A stretch of DNA of 64,000 nt from Micromonospora sp. NBRC 110009 (GTDB lineage: Bacteria > Actinomycetota > Actinomycetes > Mycobacteriales > Micromonosporaceae): the NCBI RefSeq assembly GCF_030518795.1, contig NZ_CP130427.1:4712001-4776000 (forward strand), written 5' to 3'. The notes beneath the pieces were generated by a model, which saw nothing but the letters and a program-made list of their open reading frames with translations, searched no databases and was not told the DNA's origin. Below are positions 34,192 to 43,412 of the stretch, piece by piece. Each line of letters begins with the position of its first letter. Position 1 is the first letter of the stretch. The position numbers and the translations under genes were made by a program.

Positions 34192-35452
34192 GGCGGACTC
34201 CTCGGTCAAAACGGTTGGTGGGCTGGGGGAAGACCGGTCCCGCGGAGGCGATCGCCTCCGTTGCCTGGCCCCCGATGTGAACGGTGCGGTCCTCACGGGC
34301 GGAGCGGCGAGCGGCGACGGCGACCGACACTGCCGCGGATCCCTCGGCGACGCCGGCCGCGGGCCGTTCTCCGGTCCGGATGCAGCGAACGAAGTCGACC
34401 ATCGCGGCCCGCACGCTCTCGGCGTAGACCTGCTGTTTGGCGGCTTCGCCCCCGAGGTCGATGGTGACCCGGCAGTGGTGCGGCAGCCGATGCTCGCGGC
34501 CCCGCTCCCGGGCCGCCTCCGGCCCGGCGTTGCGGTGCACGGTCACCTCGATGGTGGCGCGGGAGTTGAGCCGGTAACCGTCGACGGCGAGCAGTTCCCC
34601 GGTCCGGGCCGGCAGGCCCTGGACCAGCACCGCGCCGCTGTCGTCGGTCCACAGGTCGAGTGCGGCGTGCACCGGAATCCACCCGCTGATTCGCGCCTCG
34701 GCGACGCCGAAGTCGATTCGCATGAGCTGGCGCTCGCAGCGGTGGGCATGGCTGAAGCCGTGGGCGAAGGTCGCCAAGGCGCCGTCGGGGTGCCGCGTGG
34801 TCGCCACAGCGAGGTCAACGAGGTCTGTCCCTGGGCGTCGCCCGACCATGCCCTGGACCGCCTCGGGCGGTGCACCGATCAGTGCGATGGCCGCGTCGAA
34901 GAAGTGCACGCCGTGCTCGACGAAGATGCCGCCGCTGACCCTCTCGTCCCAGAACCAGTGGTCAGGGCCGAGGTCCTCGTCACTCGCGTCGTTCTCGAAC
35001 GCCAGCCGCCGCACCGGGCCGAGCAGGTGCCCCCGCAGCCGCACCAGCGCACAAAGGATCGGGTTGTAGCGCAACACGTGATCGACGACCAGAGCGCGCC
35101 CGCTGGCGGTGACCGCGGCTTGCACCTCGGCGGCAGCGGCTTCGTCGGTGGCCAGCGGCTTCTCGCAGAATACGTGTCGACCGGCGCGCAGCGCAGCGAG
35201 GGCTAGCGCGGCGTGGGTCGCCGGCGGGCTGGCGATGACCACGGCGTCCACGTCGTCGGAGCCGATCAGGTCCCGCCAGTCGGTCAGCGGCCGGGCCGTC
35301 AGCGCGGTGGCCAGCTGGGTGGCCCGCTGGGCGTCCGGGTCGGCGACGGCGGTGAATCGAATGTCGGGCAGGTCATGTACGACGCCGGTGACGAACGCGG
35401 CGAACCGGCCGGCCCCGACGACCCCGATGCGCAGAGCTGTCGGCCCGGTCAC
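34121..35452 (-). CDS. Gfo/Idh/MocA-family oxidoreductase, 443 aa
   Basis: This is an NAD(P)-dependent sugar or inositol dehydrogenase. The Rossmann fold opens with LRIGVVGAGRFAAFVTGVV, the conserved EKPLA lysine motif is at about residue 99, and the C-terminal domain carries GGIFVEHGVHFFDAA with the catalytic-site histidine. The GTG at 35452 was chosen because it begins just ahead of the Rossmann strand and after the GH130 stop; the 86 residues upstream in the ORF lie in the GH130 gene. The 3' end overlaps the next gene by 71 bases. It probably converts the monosaccharide released by GH130. Confidence 0.85.
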   Translation of the reverse strand: MTGPTALRIGVVGAGRFAAFVTGVVHDLPDIRFTAVADPDAQRATQLATALTARPLTDWRDLIGSDDVDAVVIASPPATHAALALAALRAGRHVFCEKPLATDEAAAAEVQAAVTASGRALVVDHVLRYNPILCALVRLRGHLLGPVRRLAFENDASDEDLGPDHWFWDERVSGGIFVEHGVHFFDAAIALIGAPPEAVQGMVGRRPGTDLVDLAVATTRHPDGALATFAHGFSHAHRCERQLMRIDFGVAEARISGWIPVHAALDLWTDDSGAVLVQGLPARTGELLAVDGYRLNSRATIEVTVHRNAGPEAARERGREHRLPHHCRVTIDLGGEAAKQQVYAESVRAAMVDFVRCIRTGERPAAGVAEGSAAVSVAVAARRSAREDRTVHIGGQATEAIASAGPVFPQPTNRFDRGVRHEPSLAAAGEPRPDHSPADVGTS

Positions 35453-35480
35453 GGCAGGTGCCCCGTCGGGTCGAGGTCGC

Positions 35481-36554
35481 TCATGGGCGGCGCTCCAGCC
35501 GGGCGACGCCGATCGTCGTGTCCGCCATTCCATAGAAGACGAAATGCACTCCGTCGACCTGCTCGATCGCGGTGGGAAAGACGACATTGGGCACCGTGCC
35601 GGTGCGTTCGGCTTCGGTCTCCGGCAAGAGGATCGGCTCGGCGGTGCGGGCGAGCACCCCACCGGGGTCGGCCGGGTCGAGCAGCATCGCCCCGGCACCG
35701 TACTCGACACGTTGCGCTGCGGGGTCGAAGCCCTGCGGGATGTGCCCGGTCACTCCGTGGTGGATGAGCAACCAGCCTTCCGGGACCCGCAGCGGTGGCG
35801 GACCGGCTCCGATCTTCAGCGCTTCAAAGGGGAACTGCGGCAGTGCGACGCACCGATGATCGCGGGGGCGAGCCAGCGCCGTGAGGTCAGCGTGCACCTC
35901 GTCGGCCGGAATGTAGGAGATCCAGATGCCGGGCCGCTCATCGGTGATTCCGGCCGGCAGGTGCACTCCCTCGCCCGGACGGAACCAGCCCAAGTCCCAC
36001 ATCGGCCGGTGAAGCAGGGCGTAGCAGGGCCGGCCGCCCGGGCCCGGCACCGGTTCCGGAAAGAAGACGGCATCCTTGTTGGGGAACAGGTTGAGGTCCG
36101 TGTCCAGGTCGGGTTGGTAGGCGAATTGCACCGGCCCCAGCCGCTGCCACGAACGTAGATCGGTGGAGACCGCTAGGGCCAGGCGGGGACCGAGAGGGCC
36201 GTACGCGACGTACGTCATCAGATGCCTGCCCAGACTGGGCACCCAGGTCGTGCGCGGATCCTCCACCCCGGCGTTGTGCAAGCCTCGTTCCCAGCCCTCG
36301 TCCGGTGCCAGGACGACACCCTGCCGGCGGACCCCGACCGGTATGCCGTCACGCAACTCGACCTCGGCCAGCCCGACCCGGGACACGTTGCCGGTGGCGA
36401 CCAGCCGGGGCAGCAGATGCAGCCGACCGTCGGGAGTACGCCCACTCGCCGGATTGAGTACCCCCGCGGCTTCGAACGGCTCTTCGGGATCGGGCGCCAT
36501 CACCACGCCGAGCCGGACCAAGGTGTACGGGACAGTGGTCGAGAGGTGTGGCAT
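35481..36554 (-). CDS. GH130-family glycoside phosphorylase, 357 aa
   Basis: This is an intracellular five-bladed beta-propeller enzyme that splits a beta-mannosidic (or related) bond with phosphate, giving a sugar 1-phosphate and saving ATP. Seen motifs: AAGVLNPASGR near 30, HNAGVEDPRTTW (catalytic-region Asp), FPNKDAVFFPE, and the late LLIHHGVTG. The length matches the family. It lacks a signal peptide, in keeping with an imported substrate. It sits directly behind the permease genes, one base from the next one. Confidence 0.88.
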   Translation of the reverse strand: MPHLSTTVPYTLVRLGVVMAPDPEEPFEAAGVLNPASGRTPDGRLHLLPRLVATGNVSRVGLAEVELRDGIPVGVRRQGVVLAPDEGWERGLHNAGVEDPRTTWVPSLGRHLMTYVAYGPLGPRLALAVSTDLRSWQRLGPVQFAYQPDLDTDLNLFPNKDAVFFPEPVPGPGGRPCYALLHRPMWDLGWFRPGEGVHLPAGITDERPGIWISYIPADEVHADLTALARPRDHRCVALPQFPFEALKIGAGPPPLRVPEGWLLIHHGVTGHIPQGFDPAAQRVEYGAGAMLLDPADPGGVLARTAEPILLPETEAERTGTVPNVVFPTAIEQVDGVHFVFYGMADTTIGVARLERRP

Positions 36555-36555
36555 G

Positions 36556-37416
36556 TCAGCCCTTCACGCCGGAGCCGATGTCGGTGGAGACGAAGTGCCG
36601 CTGAAAGGCCACGAAGAGTCCGACCGCCGGCGCGGCCAGGACGCAGGCGCCCGCCAGGATGGCGCCGTACGGGTTGGCGGCCCGCGACGCCACATTGCTG
36701 ATGTAGTTGGCCAGGGAGACCGCCAGTGGCTGCATGTGCGCCTCCTTGGTTATCAGGAACGGCCAGAGGAACTCGTTCCACGGCCCGATGAAAGTCAGCA
36801 GGACGGCAGTCAGCAGCGCCGGGCGTACCAGCGGGAGGGCGACCGACCAGAGGACCCGGAGTTCTCCGGCGCCGTCAATGCGGGCGGCGGCGAACAGGTC
36901 GTCGGGTAGTTGCAGGAAGAACTGCCGGAAGACGAAGACGGCGGTGGTGTTGATCGCGAACGGAAGGATCATGCCGAGATAGGAGTCGGCCAGCCCGTAG
37001 CCGCGCACGATCAGCACGTAGAGCGGAATGAGCAGCAGTTGGAACGGGATCACCTGGACCAACAGCACCAGGGCGAACAAGGTGCCCCGGCCCCGGAAAT
37101 GCAGACGGGCCAGCGCGTAGCCGGCGAGCACGCCGAAGACCACGGTGCCGAGAATCACCCCACCGGTGAAGATGCCGGAGTTGACCAGCGAGCGCACCAG
37201 ATCGACCCGGGAGTTGATGTCCCGGTAGTTGCCCAGGGTGAGCCCGGATGTGGCGAACACTCCGCCTACCGAGGTGTCGGGTTCGGACTGCAGGGAGCCG
37301 ATCAGCATGTAGTAGAAGGGGAACAGGAACATGAGAGCGCCGGCGAACATGACGGCGTAACGGAGCAGCCTGGGCCATCGCATGCCAGCGCCCCGCTCGG
37401 CGGTCGATGATGTCAC
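36556..37416 (-). CDS. Sugar ABC transporter permease (MalG type), 286 aa
   Basis: This is one half of the channel. The first membrane helix is RYAVMFAGALMFLFPFYYML (about 19-38); five more follow. The EAA loop holds DDLFAAARIDGAGELRVLWS (near 172). GTG 37416 starts one base downstream of the MalF-type stop. Like the other CUT1 system in this window it has no ATPase gene beside it. Confidence 0.92.
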   Translation of the reverse strand: MTSSTAERGAGMRWPRLLRYAVMFAGALMFLFPFYYMLIGSLQSEPDTSVGGVFATSGLTLGNYRDINSRVDLVRSLVNSGIFTGGVILGTVVFGVLAGYALARLHFRGRGTLFALVLLVQVIPFQLLLIPLYVLIVRGYGLADSYLGMILPFAINTTAVFVFRQFFLQLPDDLFAAARIDGAGELRVLWSVALPLVRPALLTAVLLTFIGPWNEFLWPFLITKEAHMQPLAVSLANYISNVASRAANPYGAILAGACVLAAPAVGLFVAFQRHFVSTDIGSGVKG

Positions 37417-37417
37417 G

Positions 37418-38398
37418 TCAGTCCCTCTCGATCAGTCGGCGATTGACGGCCGAGATGATCAGCACCCCGATCACCAAGAGCACACCGATGGCCGCGGCGA
37501 CGTCCGGCTCGCCCTGTTGGATGCCGCGCTGGTACATCACCAGGACCGGGGAGGCGGACGCCCCGTTCGGCCCACCGCCTCCGGTGAGCAGATAGGGCTC
37601 CGTGAACAGGTTGGCGCCGGTGATGGTGGCCAGGATGACCACGAGCGCGGTCGCCGGGCGGACCGCAGGCACGGTCACCGACCGGAACTGGTGCCACCGT
37701 GACGCACCATCGACCGCCGCCGACTCGTACAGCTCCTTCGGCACGTTCTGCAGCGCGGCGAGGTAGAGCAGGATGAAGAAGCCAAGCTGCTTCCACACCA
37801 CGAACACCGCGATGACCGGCATGGCGAGGCTCTCGTTGACCAGCCACGACGGCTCGGGCGCCAACGAGCCGAGCAGGGTGTTGACCAGTCCGTTGGAGTT
37901 GAACAGGAAGAGCCACACGCCGACGACGGCGACGCTGGCGGTCACGTACGGGACGTAGAAGGCGACCCGGAGGAACGCTCGAGCATGGACGACCCGGTTC
38001 AGCGCGACCGCCAGCAGCAGGGCCAGCGCGGCCGTGAGCGGCACGTTGATAATCAGGAAAATCAGGATGTTGCCGAACGACTGGCGAACGGCCGGGTCGG
38101 TCAGCACGGCACGGTAGTTGGCCAGCCCGACGAACGGGCGGTCGACCACGGCGCCGGGCGCGGCGAAGAAGTAGTCGTGGAAGCTCATCCAGACCGCAAA
38201 GCCGAGCGGGTAGGCGAACACCACGGCGATGTATACGGCGTACGGCGCGGCCAGGACCATGCCCACCGGGTGGCGGCCGAGCACGGCCGCCACCCGGTTC
38301 CGCGAGACACGGAGCGGGCCGCCCACGGCGGAGGATGTGCCGCCGGTACGGGCCGCGGGCCCGGTCGGAGTGGCGGCGCCGGCGTGGGCGGTGGACAT
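37418..38398 (-). CDS. Sugar ABC transporter permease (MalF type), 326 aa
   Basis: This is the partner permease. A cytoplasmic lead of about 45 residues precedes GMVLAAPYAVYIAVVFAYPL, and five further helices follow. The EAA loop is KELYESAAVDGASRWHQFRS (about 221-240). ATG 38398 overlaps the binding-protein stop, so the genes are coupled. Confidence 0.92.
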   Translation of the reverse strand: MSTAHAGAATPTGPAARTGGTSSAVGGPLRVSRNRVAAVLGRHPVGMVLAAPYAVYIAVVFAYPLGFAVWMSFHDYFFAAPGAVVDRPFVGLANYRAVLTDPAVRQSFGNILIFLIINVPLTAALALLLAVALNRVVHARAFLRVAFYVPYVTASVAVVGVWLFLFNSNGLVNTLLGSLAPEPSWLVNESLAMPVIAVFVVWKQLGFFILLYLAALQNVPKELYESAAVDGASRWHQFRSVTVPAVRPATALVVILATITGANLFTEPYLLTGGGGPNGASASPVLVMYQRGIQQGEPDVAAAIGVLLVIGVLIISAVNRRLIERD

Positions 38399-39690
38399 CA
38401 GGAACCGGCCGCGAGCTGGTCGACCTTCTGCGACGCGGCGGAGAAGGCATCGGGCACCGGCTTCTTACCGAAGATCACCGACTCCGAGTACGCGTCCCGG
38501 AACGCCTGCCAGATAGCCACAGAATTCGGCACGTTCGGCACCTCGACGGTGCGGGCCGCCTGCTCGGCAAACTGTTGGTAGGCGGGGTTCTTCGAGAAGT
38601 AGTCCGGGTAGACGGTCGGCAGGTCCTTGCGCAGCGGCATCTGGCCGGTCTTGTTCAGCAGCTCGCCGTCCTGCTCCTTGCTCGTGGCGAACTTGAGCAC
38701 CTCCCAGGCGGTAGCTCGGTTCTTGCAGGCCGAGTACATGGCGACGTTCTTCGCATCGCTGAAGGTCTTGATCTGGTCGGCCGACTTTCCGGCCGAGGTC
38801 GGCACCGGCACGGCACCCCACTTGACCTTGCTGCCGTAGACCGCGATCGCCCACGGACCGACGATCGCCATGGCGGACTTGGCGTCGCCGAACGCGTCGC
38901 CGTTGTACGCCTCCTTCGGCGCGAGACCCTCGTCGTACAGCGTCTTCCAGAACTCCGCGACCTTCTGACCCTCCGGCGAGTTGAACGTGGCCTTGCCGTT
39001 TTCCACCAGTTGCTTGCCATCGGTCTCAGCGGCGTACAGCGGATAAAAGTCGAACCAGGGCTGGAAGAACTCGCTGGCCGGTGAGGGCCAGATCGCAGCC
39101 TGGGCGGCCTTCGACGACCTGATCTTTCGAGCGGCCGCGAGGAACTCGTCGTACGTGGACAGCGCTGGCTTTTCCGCGTCGAGGCCGGCCTTCGCGAAGA
39201 TCTGCTTGTTGTAGAAGATCATGACGGGGTTGGACTTCCAGGGCAGCTGGTAGAACTTGCCGTCCGGGGACTTGTACTGGTCGGCCGTGTCGCCGGTGCG
39301 ATCCGCGATGTATTGAGTGGCGCCCTCGAAGGAGTCCAGCGCGACCAGGCCACCCTGCTTCTGAAACTGGGGTACGGCCGCAGGGGCCGTGTTGAAGATC
39401 AGACACGGTGCGTTGCCGGCGGTGATTGCGGCGCCGATCACTTCCTCCGACGTCTTACCGGCCGGGAGCTCCTGTGCGGTGACCTTCTGGTCGGCGTGCT
39501 GCGCGTTCCACGCCTCGACCATGGCGTTGCCCCAGGCCAGCTCCTCCTTGTTGTTGGAGAGCCAGATGGTGATCGGGCCCTTGGCGGCGTTGGCCTTGTC
39601 TGCGTTACCGCCGCCACCGCCCCCGTCGCCGCAACCAGCGGTGACGGCGAGGGTGACGGTCAGGACGACTGCGGGGACGGTGCGTCTCAT
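38398..39690 (-). CDS. Sugar ABC transporter substrate-binding lipoprotein, 430 aa
   Basis: This is a CUT1 receptor. The lipobox AVTAGC gives Cys20, followed by a glycine linker. The mature protein begins ITIWLSNNKEELAWGNAMVE and includes FYQLPWKSNPVMIFYNKQIF (hinge), FFQPWFDFYPLY (aromatic sugar platform) and SAMAIVGPWAIAVYGS. The ATG at 39690 overlaps the LacI stop (ATGA). The GH130 neighbour suggests mannose-containing oligosaccharides. Confidence 0.92.
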   Translation of the reverse strand: MRRTVPAVVLTVTLAVTAGCGDGGGGGGNADKANAAKGPITIWLSNNKEELAWGNAMVEAWNAQHADQKVTAQELPAGKTSEEVIGAAITAGNAPCLIFNTAPAAVPQFQKQGGLVALDSFEGATQYIADRTGDTADQYKSPDGKFYQLPWKSNPVMIFYNKQIFAKAGLDAEKPALSTYDEFLAAARKIRSSKAAQAAIWPSPASEFFQPWFDFYPLYAAETDGKQLVENGKATFNSPEGQKVAEFWKTLYDEGLAPKEAYNGDAFGDAKSAMAIVGPWAIAVYGSKVKWGAVPVPTSAGKSADQIKTFSDAKNVAMYSACKNRATAWEVLKFATSKEQDGELLNKTGQMPLRKDLPTVYPDYFSKNPAYQQFAEQAARTVEVPNVPNSVAIWQAFRDAYSESVIFGKKPVPDAFSAASQKVDQLAAGS

Positions 39691-40772
39691 GTCTTCTCCA
39701 ATCCGGGCGGGTGTGACGGCCGCACGCCGGTCTGGCGGCGCCGCCTGACGGGCTGGGGTGGTGGCGCTGTGGAGCTGCGTACGACCAGCTGCGCGGGAGG
39801 CGCCGGGATGTCGGCCCCGGGCCCGCCGTCGATCAGGTCGAGGAGGGCGTCTGCGGCCGCTCGGCCCCAGCCGAACGGGTCGGTGCGGACGGTGGTGAGC
39901 GGCGGAGTGACGTACCCGGCCAGTTCGGTGTTGTCGAACCCGGTGACCGACAGCTGACCGGGCACATCGATGCCGTACTCCAGCGCGACGGACAGTCCGG
40001 CGATGGCCATCAGATCGTTGGCGTAGACGACGGCGGTCGGCCGGTCGACCTGGTCGAGCAGCGCGCGCGTGGCCTGAGCTCCACCGGCCGCCGAGAAGTC
40101 CGCCTCCACCACCATGTCGGTGGGCAGACCGGCATCCGTGAGCGCGCGCTCCCAGGCGAGCCGGCGGACGGTTCCATGCAGGAAGTGGCGGGGTCCGGCA
40201 ACGTGAGCGATGCGACGGTGCCCGAGCTCGACCAGATGGTTCACCGCGGCGGCGATTCCCGGGCGATCGTCGACCAGTAGAGCAGGGTAGCCGCTGGCCA
40301 CGTCCGGTCGAGCGATCGTGACGGCCGGCATCTGGAGCTCTTGGAGGAGGGCGATCCGCCCGTCGCTTATCCGCAGGTCGAGGAGGAAGACCCCATCCAC
40401 CCGTCCATCCGCCGCGAGGCGCCGATAGCTGGCCTCCTCGTCCGATTCCGGCACCATCTGCAGGACCAGGGCCTGTCCCCGGTCGGACAGGGTGCGCTCA
40501 ACGCCGGCGATGAAGGCGGGGAAGAACGGGTCGGCGCCCAGCAACTCGGGGGGACGGGCGATCACCAGGCCGACCGCGAACGCGCGGGAGGCGGAGAGGG
40601 CGCGGGCCCGGTGGCTGGGCGTCCAACCGAGCGCCCGGGCGGCCTCGAGGATGCGGTTCCGGGTCTCCTCGGCCACGCCCGGCCGACCGTTGAGCGCGAA
40701 CGACACCGCGCCTTTCGACACGCCGGCCGCGCGGGCGACATCGCGGATCGTCGGTCGACCTGGTCGTGCCAC
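39687..40772 (-). CDS. LacI-family repressor, 361 aa
   Basis: This is the local sugar-responsive repressor. The helix-turn-helix is TIRDVARAAGVSKGAVSFAL (residues 8-27), the hinge is RARALSASRAFAVGLV and the periplasmic-binding-like effector domain runs from about 60 to 335 (DGVFLLDLR, GHRRIAHVAGP, YANDLMAIAG, VTGFDNTELA). GTG 40772 has GAGGAGG upstream. A Pro/Arg-rich tail overlaps the next gene. It is the first gene of its own operon, with twin AAACCGGTTT sites 50-90 bp upstream, so autoregulation is likely. Confidence 0.92.
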   Translation of the reverse strand: MARPGRPTIRDVARAAGVSKGAVSFALNGRPGVAEETRNRILEAARALGWTPSHRARALSASRAFAVGLVIARPPELLGADPFFPAFIAGVERTLSDRGQALVLQMVPESDEEASYRRLAADGRVDGVFLLDLRISDGRIALLQELQMPAVTIARPDVASGYPALLVDDRPGIAAAVNHLVELGHRRIAHVAGPRHFLHGTVRRLAWERALTDAGLPTDMVVEADFSAAGGAQATRALLDQVDRPTAVVYANDLMAIAGLSVALEYGIDVPGQLSVTGFDNTELAGYVTPPLTTVRTDPFGWGRAAADALLDLIDGGPGADIPAPPAQLVVRSSTAPPPQPVRRRRQTGVRPSHPPGLEKT

Positions 40773-40819
40773 CCACGCCTCCTCGGCGACGATGCAATAA
40801 CCAGAGTGTTGCGTGAACC

Positions 40820-40858
40820 GCTAAACCGGTTTGTCTACGTACGCTAGACCGGTTTAGC
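40820..40858 (-). promoter_or_regulatory. Twin LacI-type operators
   Basis: The first site is CTAAACCGGTTTG with a perfect AAACCGGTTT core (40823-40832). The second is CTAGACCGGTTTAG (40844-40857). Both have the central CG expected for LacI-family sites, and their centres lie 23 bp apart, about two helical turns. They sit just upstream of the lacI-type gene on its coding strand. Confidence 0.75.
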
Positions 40859-40860
40859 GC

Positions 40861-41176
40861 AGCCCACAACCGCACAGTCCAAAGCAGAAGATCGATCTCA
40901 ATGGCACGGGCTGGAGCATGGGGGACTGCTGACGCAGGCGCAGTGGGCCGACCTCAACCCCTACCCCAGCGCTGGTTGGCCGTGATGTGCCGATCGGCTG
41001 ATACTCGACGGGTGATCTATGCGGCAGCGGATGGACTTGGCCGGCGCCATGGTCTTCCCCGGTCTGACCCTGCCGGACCTCGCCGCTCACCTGCATGACG
41101 CCGATGACCCCGACGCCCACCGCTGGCCGCACGACGCCCGGCTGCTGCGTGCCCTCGTCGCCCGGCGAGAGGACCC
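40861..41176. other. Intergenic region, mostly degenerate
   Basis: Plus-strand 41019-41170 reads somewhat like protein (FPGLTLPDLAAHLHDADDP), with no ribosome-binding site and no family I know. It ends where the dispersed repeat begins. Nothing else is supportable. Confidence 0.3.
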
Positions 41177-41875
41177 GTCCGTACCCAGCGTCGGGTCGCT
41201 CGTTCCATGCCGCGGGGCAGATGGCCGACGTTAGGAACACTGTCCCCGCCTGACCGTATGGGTCCATGTCGGGCCCGGATCGGGGGAGCGCGTTGGGAGC
41301 AGGCGGATGTACTGAACGGCGTTGAACTGCACTCAACGGCACCGAACGACGCCCAACCGCATACGCCCCCACCTGCGGTCTTGCGTTTTCCCAGGTCAGG
41401 GTCGGTGCAGCGTCCTGCTTCACATGGAGTGCTCAGCCGTATTGAGAAGCCGTCGACGGCGCTCTATGCCGCCTGGTAGGGGAGTATCCGCAGGTCGCGG
41501 CGGTAAGGAGCTCCCAGACTACATGGCCTTGCATTTGGGAGCAGATTGGGTGCAGCTTGGCGAAGTGGTCACCGCATCCGAAGTGCTCACCGCGACCGGG
41601 CAAGGGACAGCGCGCTGACCTGCGGCGATGTGGGCGAGCGGGCCGGCGTGACCTCCCAGGGAAGACCGAAGAGGTCAGCCTTCGCCGCTCCCCGCCTGGC
41701 CGGTGCCGGCTGTCGTCGTGGAGCCCGCTGACGCCACTCAAGAGAGTCTGCCGCATCGGCGTACGGCTCTGGGGCCGGCCGTGTTGCTGGCGGTGTAGAT
41801 CCCGGGGGTTGAGACTCGAATCCCACCAGCAGCCTCCTGGCCAGGGCTTCTTGCTTGGTGACCTCTTCGGCGCAC
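41177..41875 (+). repeat. Dispersed noncoding repeat, copy 3 (longest)
   Basis: This is the most complete copy, about 700 bp. Proximal part: GTCCGTACCC, CCGCCTGACCGT, the AACGGC array (41315-41360) and a TTGCGTTTTCCCAGGTCAG block. Central part: TCCTGCTTCACA to TGACCTGCGGCGAT. Distal part: GTGACCTCCCAG, GAGGTCA, GCTCCCCGCCTGGCCGGTG, TCGAATCCCACCAGCAGCC and CCAGGGCTTCTTGCT. It matches copy 4 over most of its length and copy 1 at the 3' end. All copies lie in the same orientation. I see no gene inside it. Confidence 0.8.
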
Positions 41876-42236
41876 CCGAAGTTGTCTTTAACGCGGACCT
41901 GGGCGAGGTGCTCGCCATGTATGCCGTCGGAGGCCGGCGTGGTGAAGCATCGCGGGCGGTGACGCTCATTGCAAGATCAGGACAAGGTGAGGGCGGGTGG
42001 TGACTGCTGGGCGTCGAGATCGGCGACAGCATGCGGGGCTGGCACAAGACGCACCATCGCGAACCCAGACAGCCCGGCGCGGCGGAGCTTTCAGGTGTTT
42101 CCGGGGTTTGGCTGAAGGGTTGAGGGGCTGTGGTGGACGGGGCGGGTCGGGATCGCCGAGGTGACCGGATCGGTGGCGGCCGGGTCCTCGCGTCGCAGGC
42201 GTGCTCGTGCTCGTGCGCGGCTTTCGTCTGGGCCCG
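41876..42236. other. Intergenic region after repeat copy 3
   Basis: The plus frame continuing from the repeat stays open to 42003 (DLGEVLAMYAVGGRRGEASR) but has no start of its own; in copy 1 the same frame diverges at once, so coding is doubtful. The rest to 42236 shows nothing defensible. Confidence 0.25.
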
Positions 42237-42929
42237 TCATCGCCCGGGGACGTGGTCCGGTGTGTAGGCGGCGCGGAAGAAGCCACGGACCAGGGTTTCA
42301 CCGATGCCCAGGTTGTGTTCGAACGTCGTCGGCTTTGTGGGGGCGCCGGTGTCGAAGCTGATGAAGGTGTCGTCGCGGCGGCCCCGGTTGGGGTCGTACA
42401 CCTGCACCTTGATCCGGGTCCCGGTCACGCTGTAGCCGAAGGCCAATACCTGGTGGTTGAGGGCCAAGTCCCGGGGGTCTGTCGAGGCCACTGTGACGAC
42501 TCCGAGCGGAACCGGCACGCCGCGATCGAGATCGGTCGAGATCTGTGGCCATTGGACTTTGATCGTGCGCCAGCAGACGCCGCGTTCGATGAGAACGCGG
42601 CGGCCGAACATCGTGAAGCTGCGGTCCCCGTCGGGCAGGCTCATCCACTGGTAGTACTGGACGATTCCGGCGGGCACATGCCAGGAATCGACCAGGCGAC
42701 GGACGAGGAAACCGTAGAGCGGGTCGTCCGGCGCGGGTCGCTCGGGAGGCGTGGCCAAACCGGCGTGCCAGTAGTCCAACGCCGAAAAGACCATTCCCCC
42801 GCACAGGCCGGCGGAGGCGTCGCCGAGACGGATGGGGCCCAATGGGGTGGGCAGGACGACCGCCGGCTGCGTCGGCCACGCATTGACGAATGCGAAGCCG
42901 TCCCGTGATGGCAGAAAGCTCTCCAGCAT
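42237..42929 (-). CDS. Uncharacterised protein with a papain-like (Cys-His-Asp) signature, 230 aa
   Basis: The ATG at 42929 follows GGGAGA; the 108 residues upstream in the ORF are low-complexity and rejected. Residues 39-51 read SAGLCGGMVFSAL, a nucleophile-at-helix-start arrangement with Cys43 as in papain-fold proteases. LALNHQVLAFGYSV supplies His159 on a strand, and VYDPNRG supplies Asp179/Asn181 after the next strand. The order Cys-His-Asp/Asn fits C1/C39-type peptidases. There is no signal peptide. It is a single gene with no RiPP or toxin partner visible. The fold is inferred from motif order only; the function is unknown. Confidence 0.6.
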   Translation of the reverse strand: MLESFLPSRDGFAFVNAWPTQPAVVLPTPLGPIRLGDASAGLCGGMVFSALDYWHAGLATPPERPAPDDPLYGFLVRRLVDSWHVPAGIVQYYQWMSLPDGDRSFTMFGRRVLIERGVCWRTIKVQWPQISTDLDRGVPVPLGVVTVASTDPRDLALNHQVLAFGYSVTGTRIKVQVYDPNRGRRDDTFISFDTGAPTKPTTFEHNLGIGETLVRGFFRAAYTPDHVPGR

Positions 42930-43412
42930 CGGACTCTCCCAGGCGCCAGCGCCCGCCGGGGGCGCTGACCGACACTTCGGTCCCTTCAACGCTAGGCGGG
43001 GCAATCGATGGGAGCGGTCGCCACCGCGACAAGGTCGCCTTTCCGACCGCCGATACCGGACCTGGGTAGGCCTCTGGACCAGCAGCATGACGGCCTGGTC
43101 GCGGGCCGACGGCGCCCGCGCACGAACCGGGGGAAGGTCGTCGTGTTTGGGCGTGCGAGCTACGGGTGTAGCCACTTCCAATGGGCGACGCAGATGTGAG
43201 TCTCGAAGATGGTGCCCTTGGCACGTCGATCTCCGTGTACGACCTACCCGCACCTTGACCCAACCGGTACACGATGGTCGTTTAGGTTAGGGTGTGGCGG
43301 GCGGAGCAGAACGGATCCGACGCTGCCCGGCGAGCGGCCGGGTCCACCCCCGCTCACCTTCCGCACCCGGCTTGCATGTGCGAGCGGGTGAGTCGCGCAT
43401 GGCGCGCAAACT
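42930..43412. other. Gene-poor region
   Basis: Only overlapping short ORFs with poor composition are present. I see no hairpin, repeat or promoter pair that I can defend. Confidence 0.4.

Noticed and set aside
41802..41830. Possible tRNA gene
   Set aside because: Only a T-loop-like TCGAATCCC is present; the 5' half of the T-stem, the anticodon arm and the acceptor stem are not.
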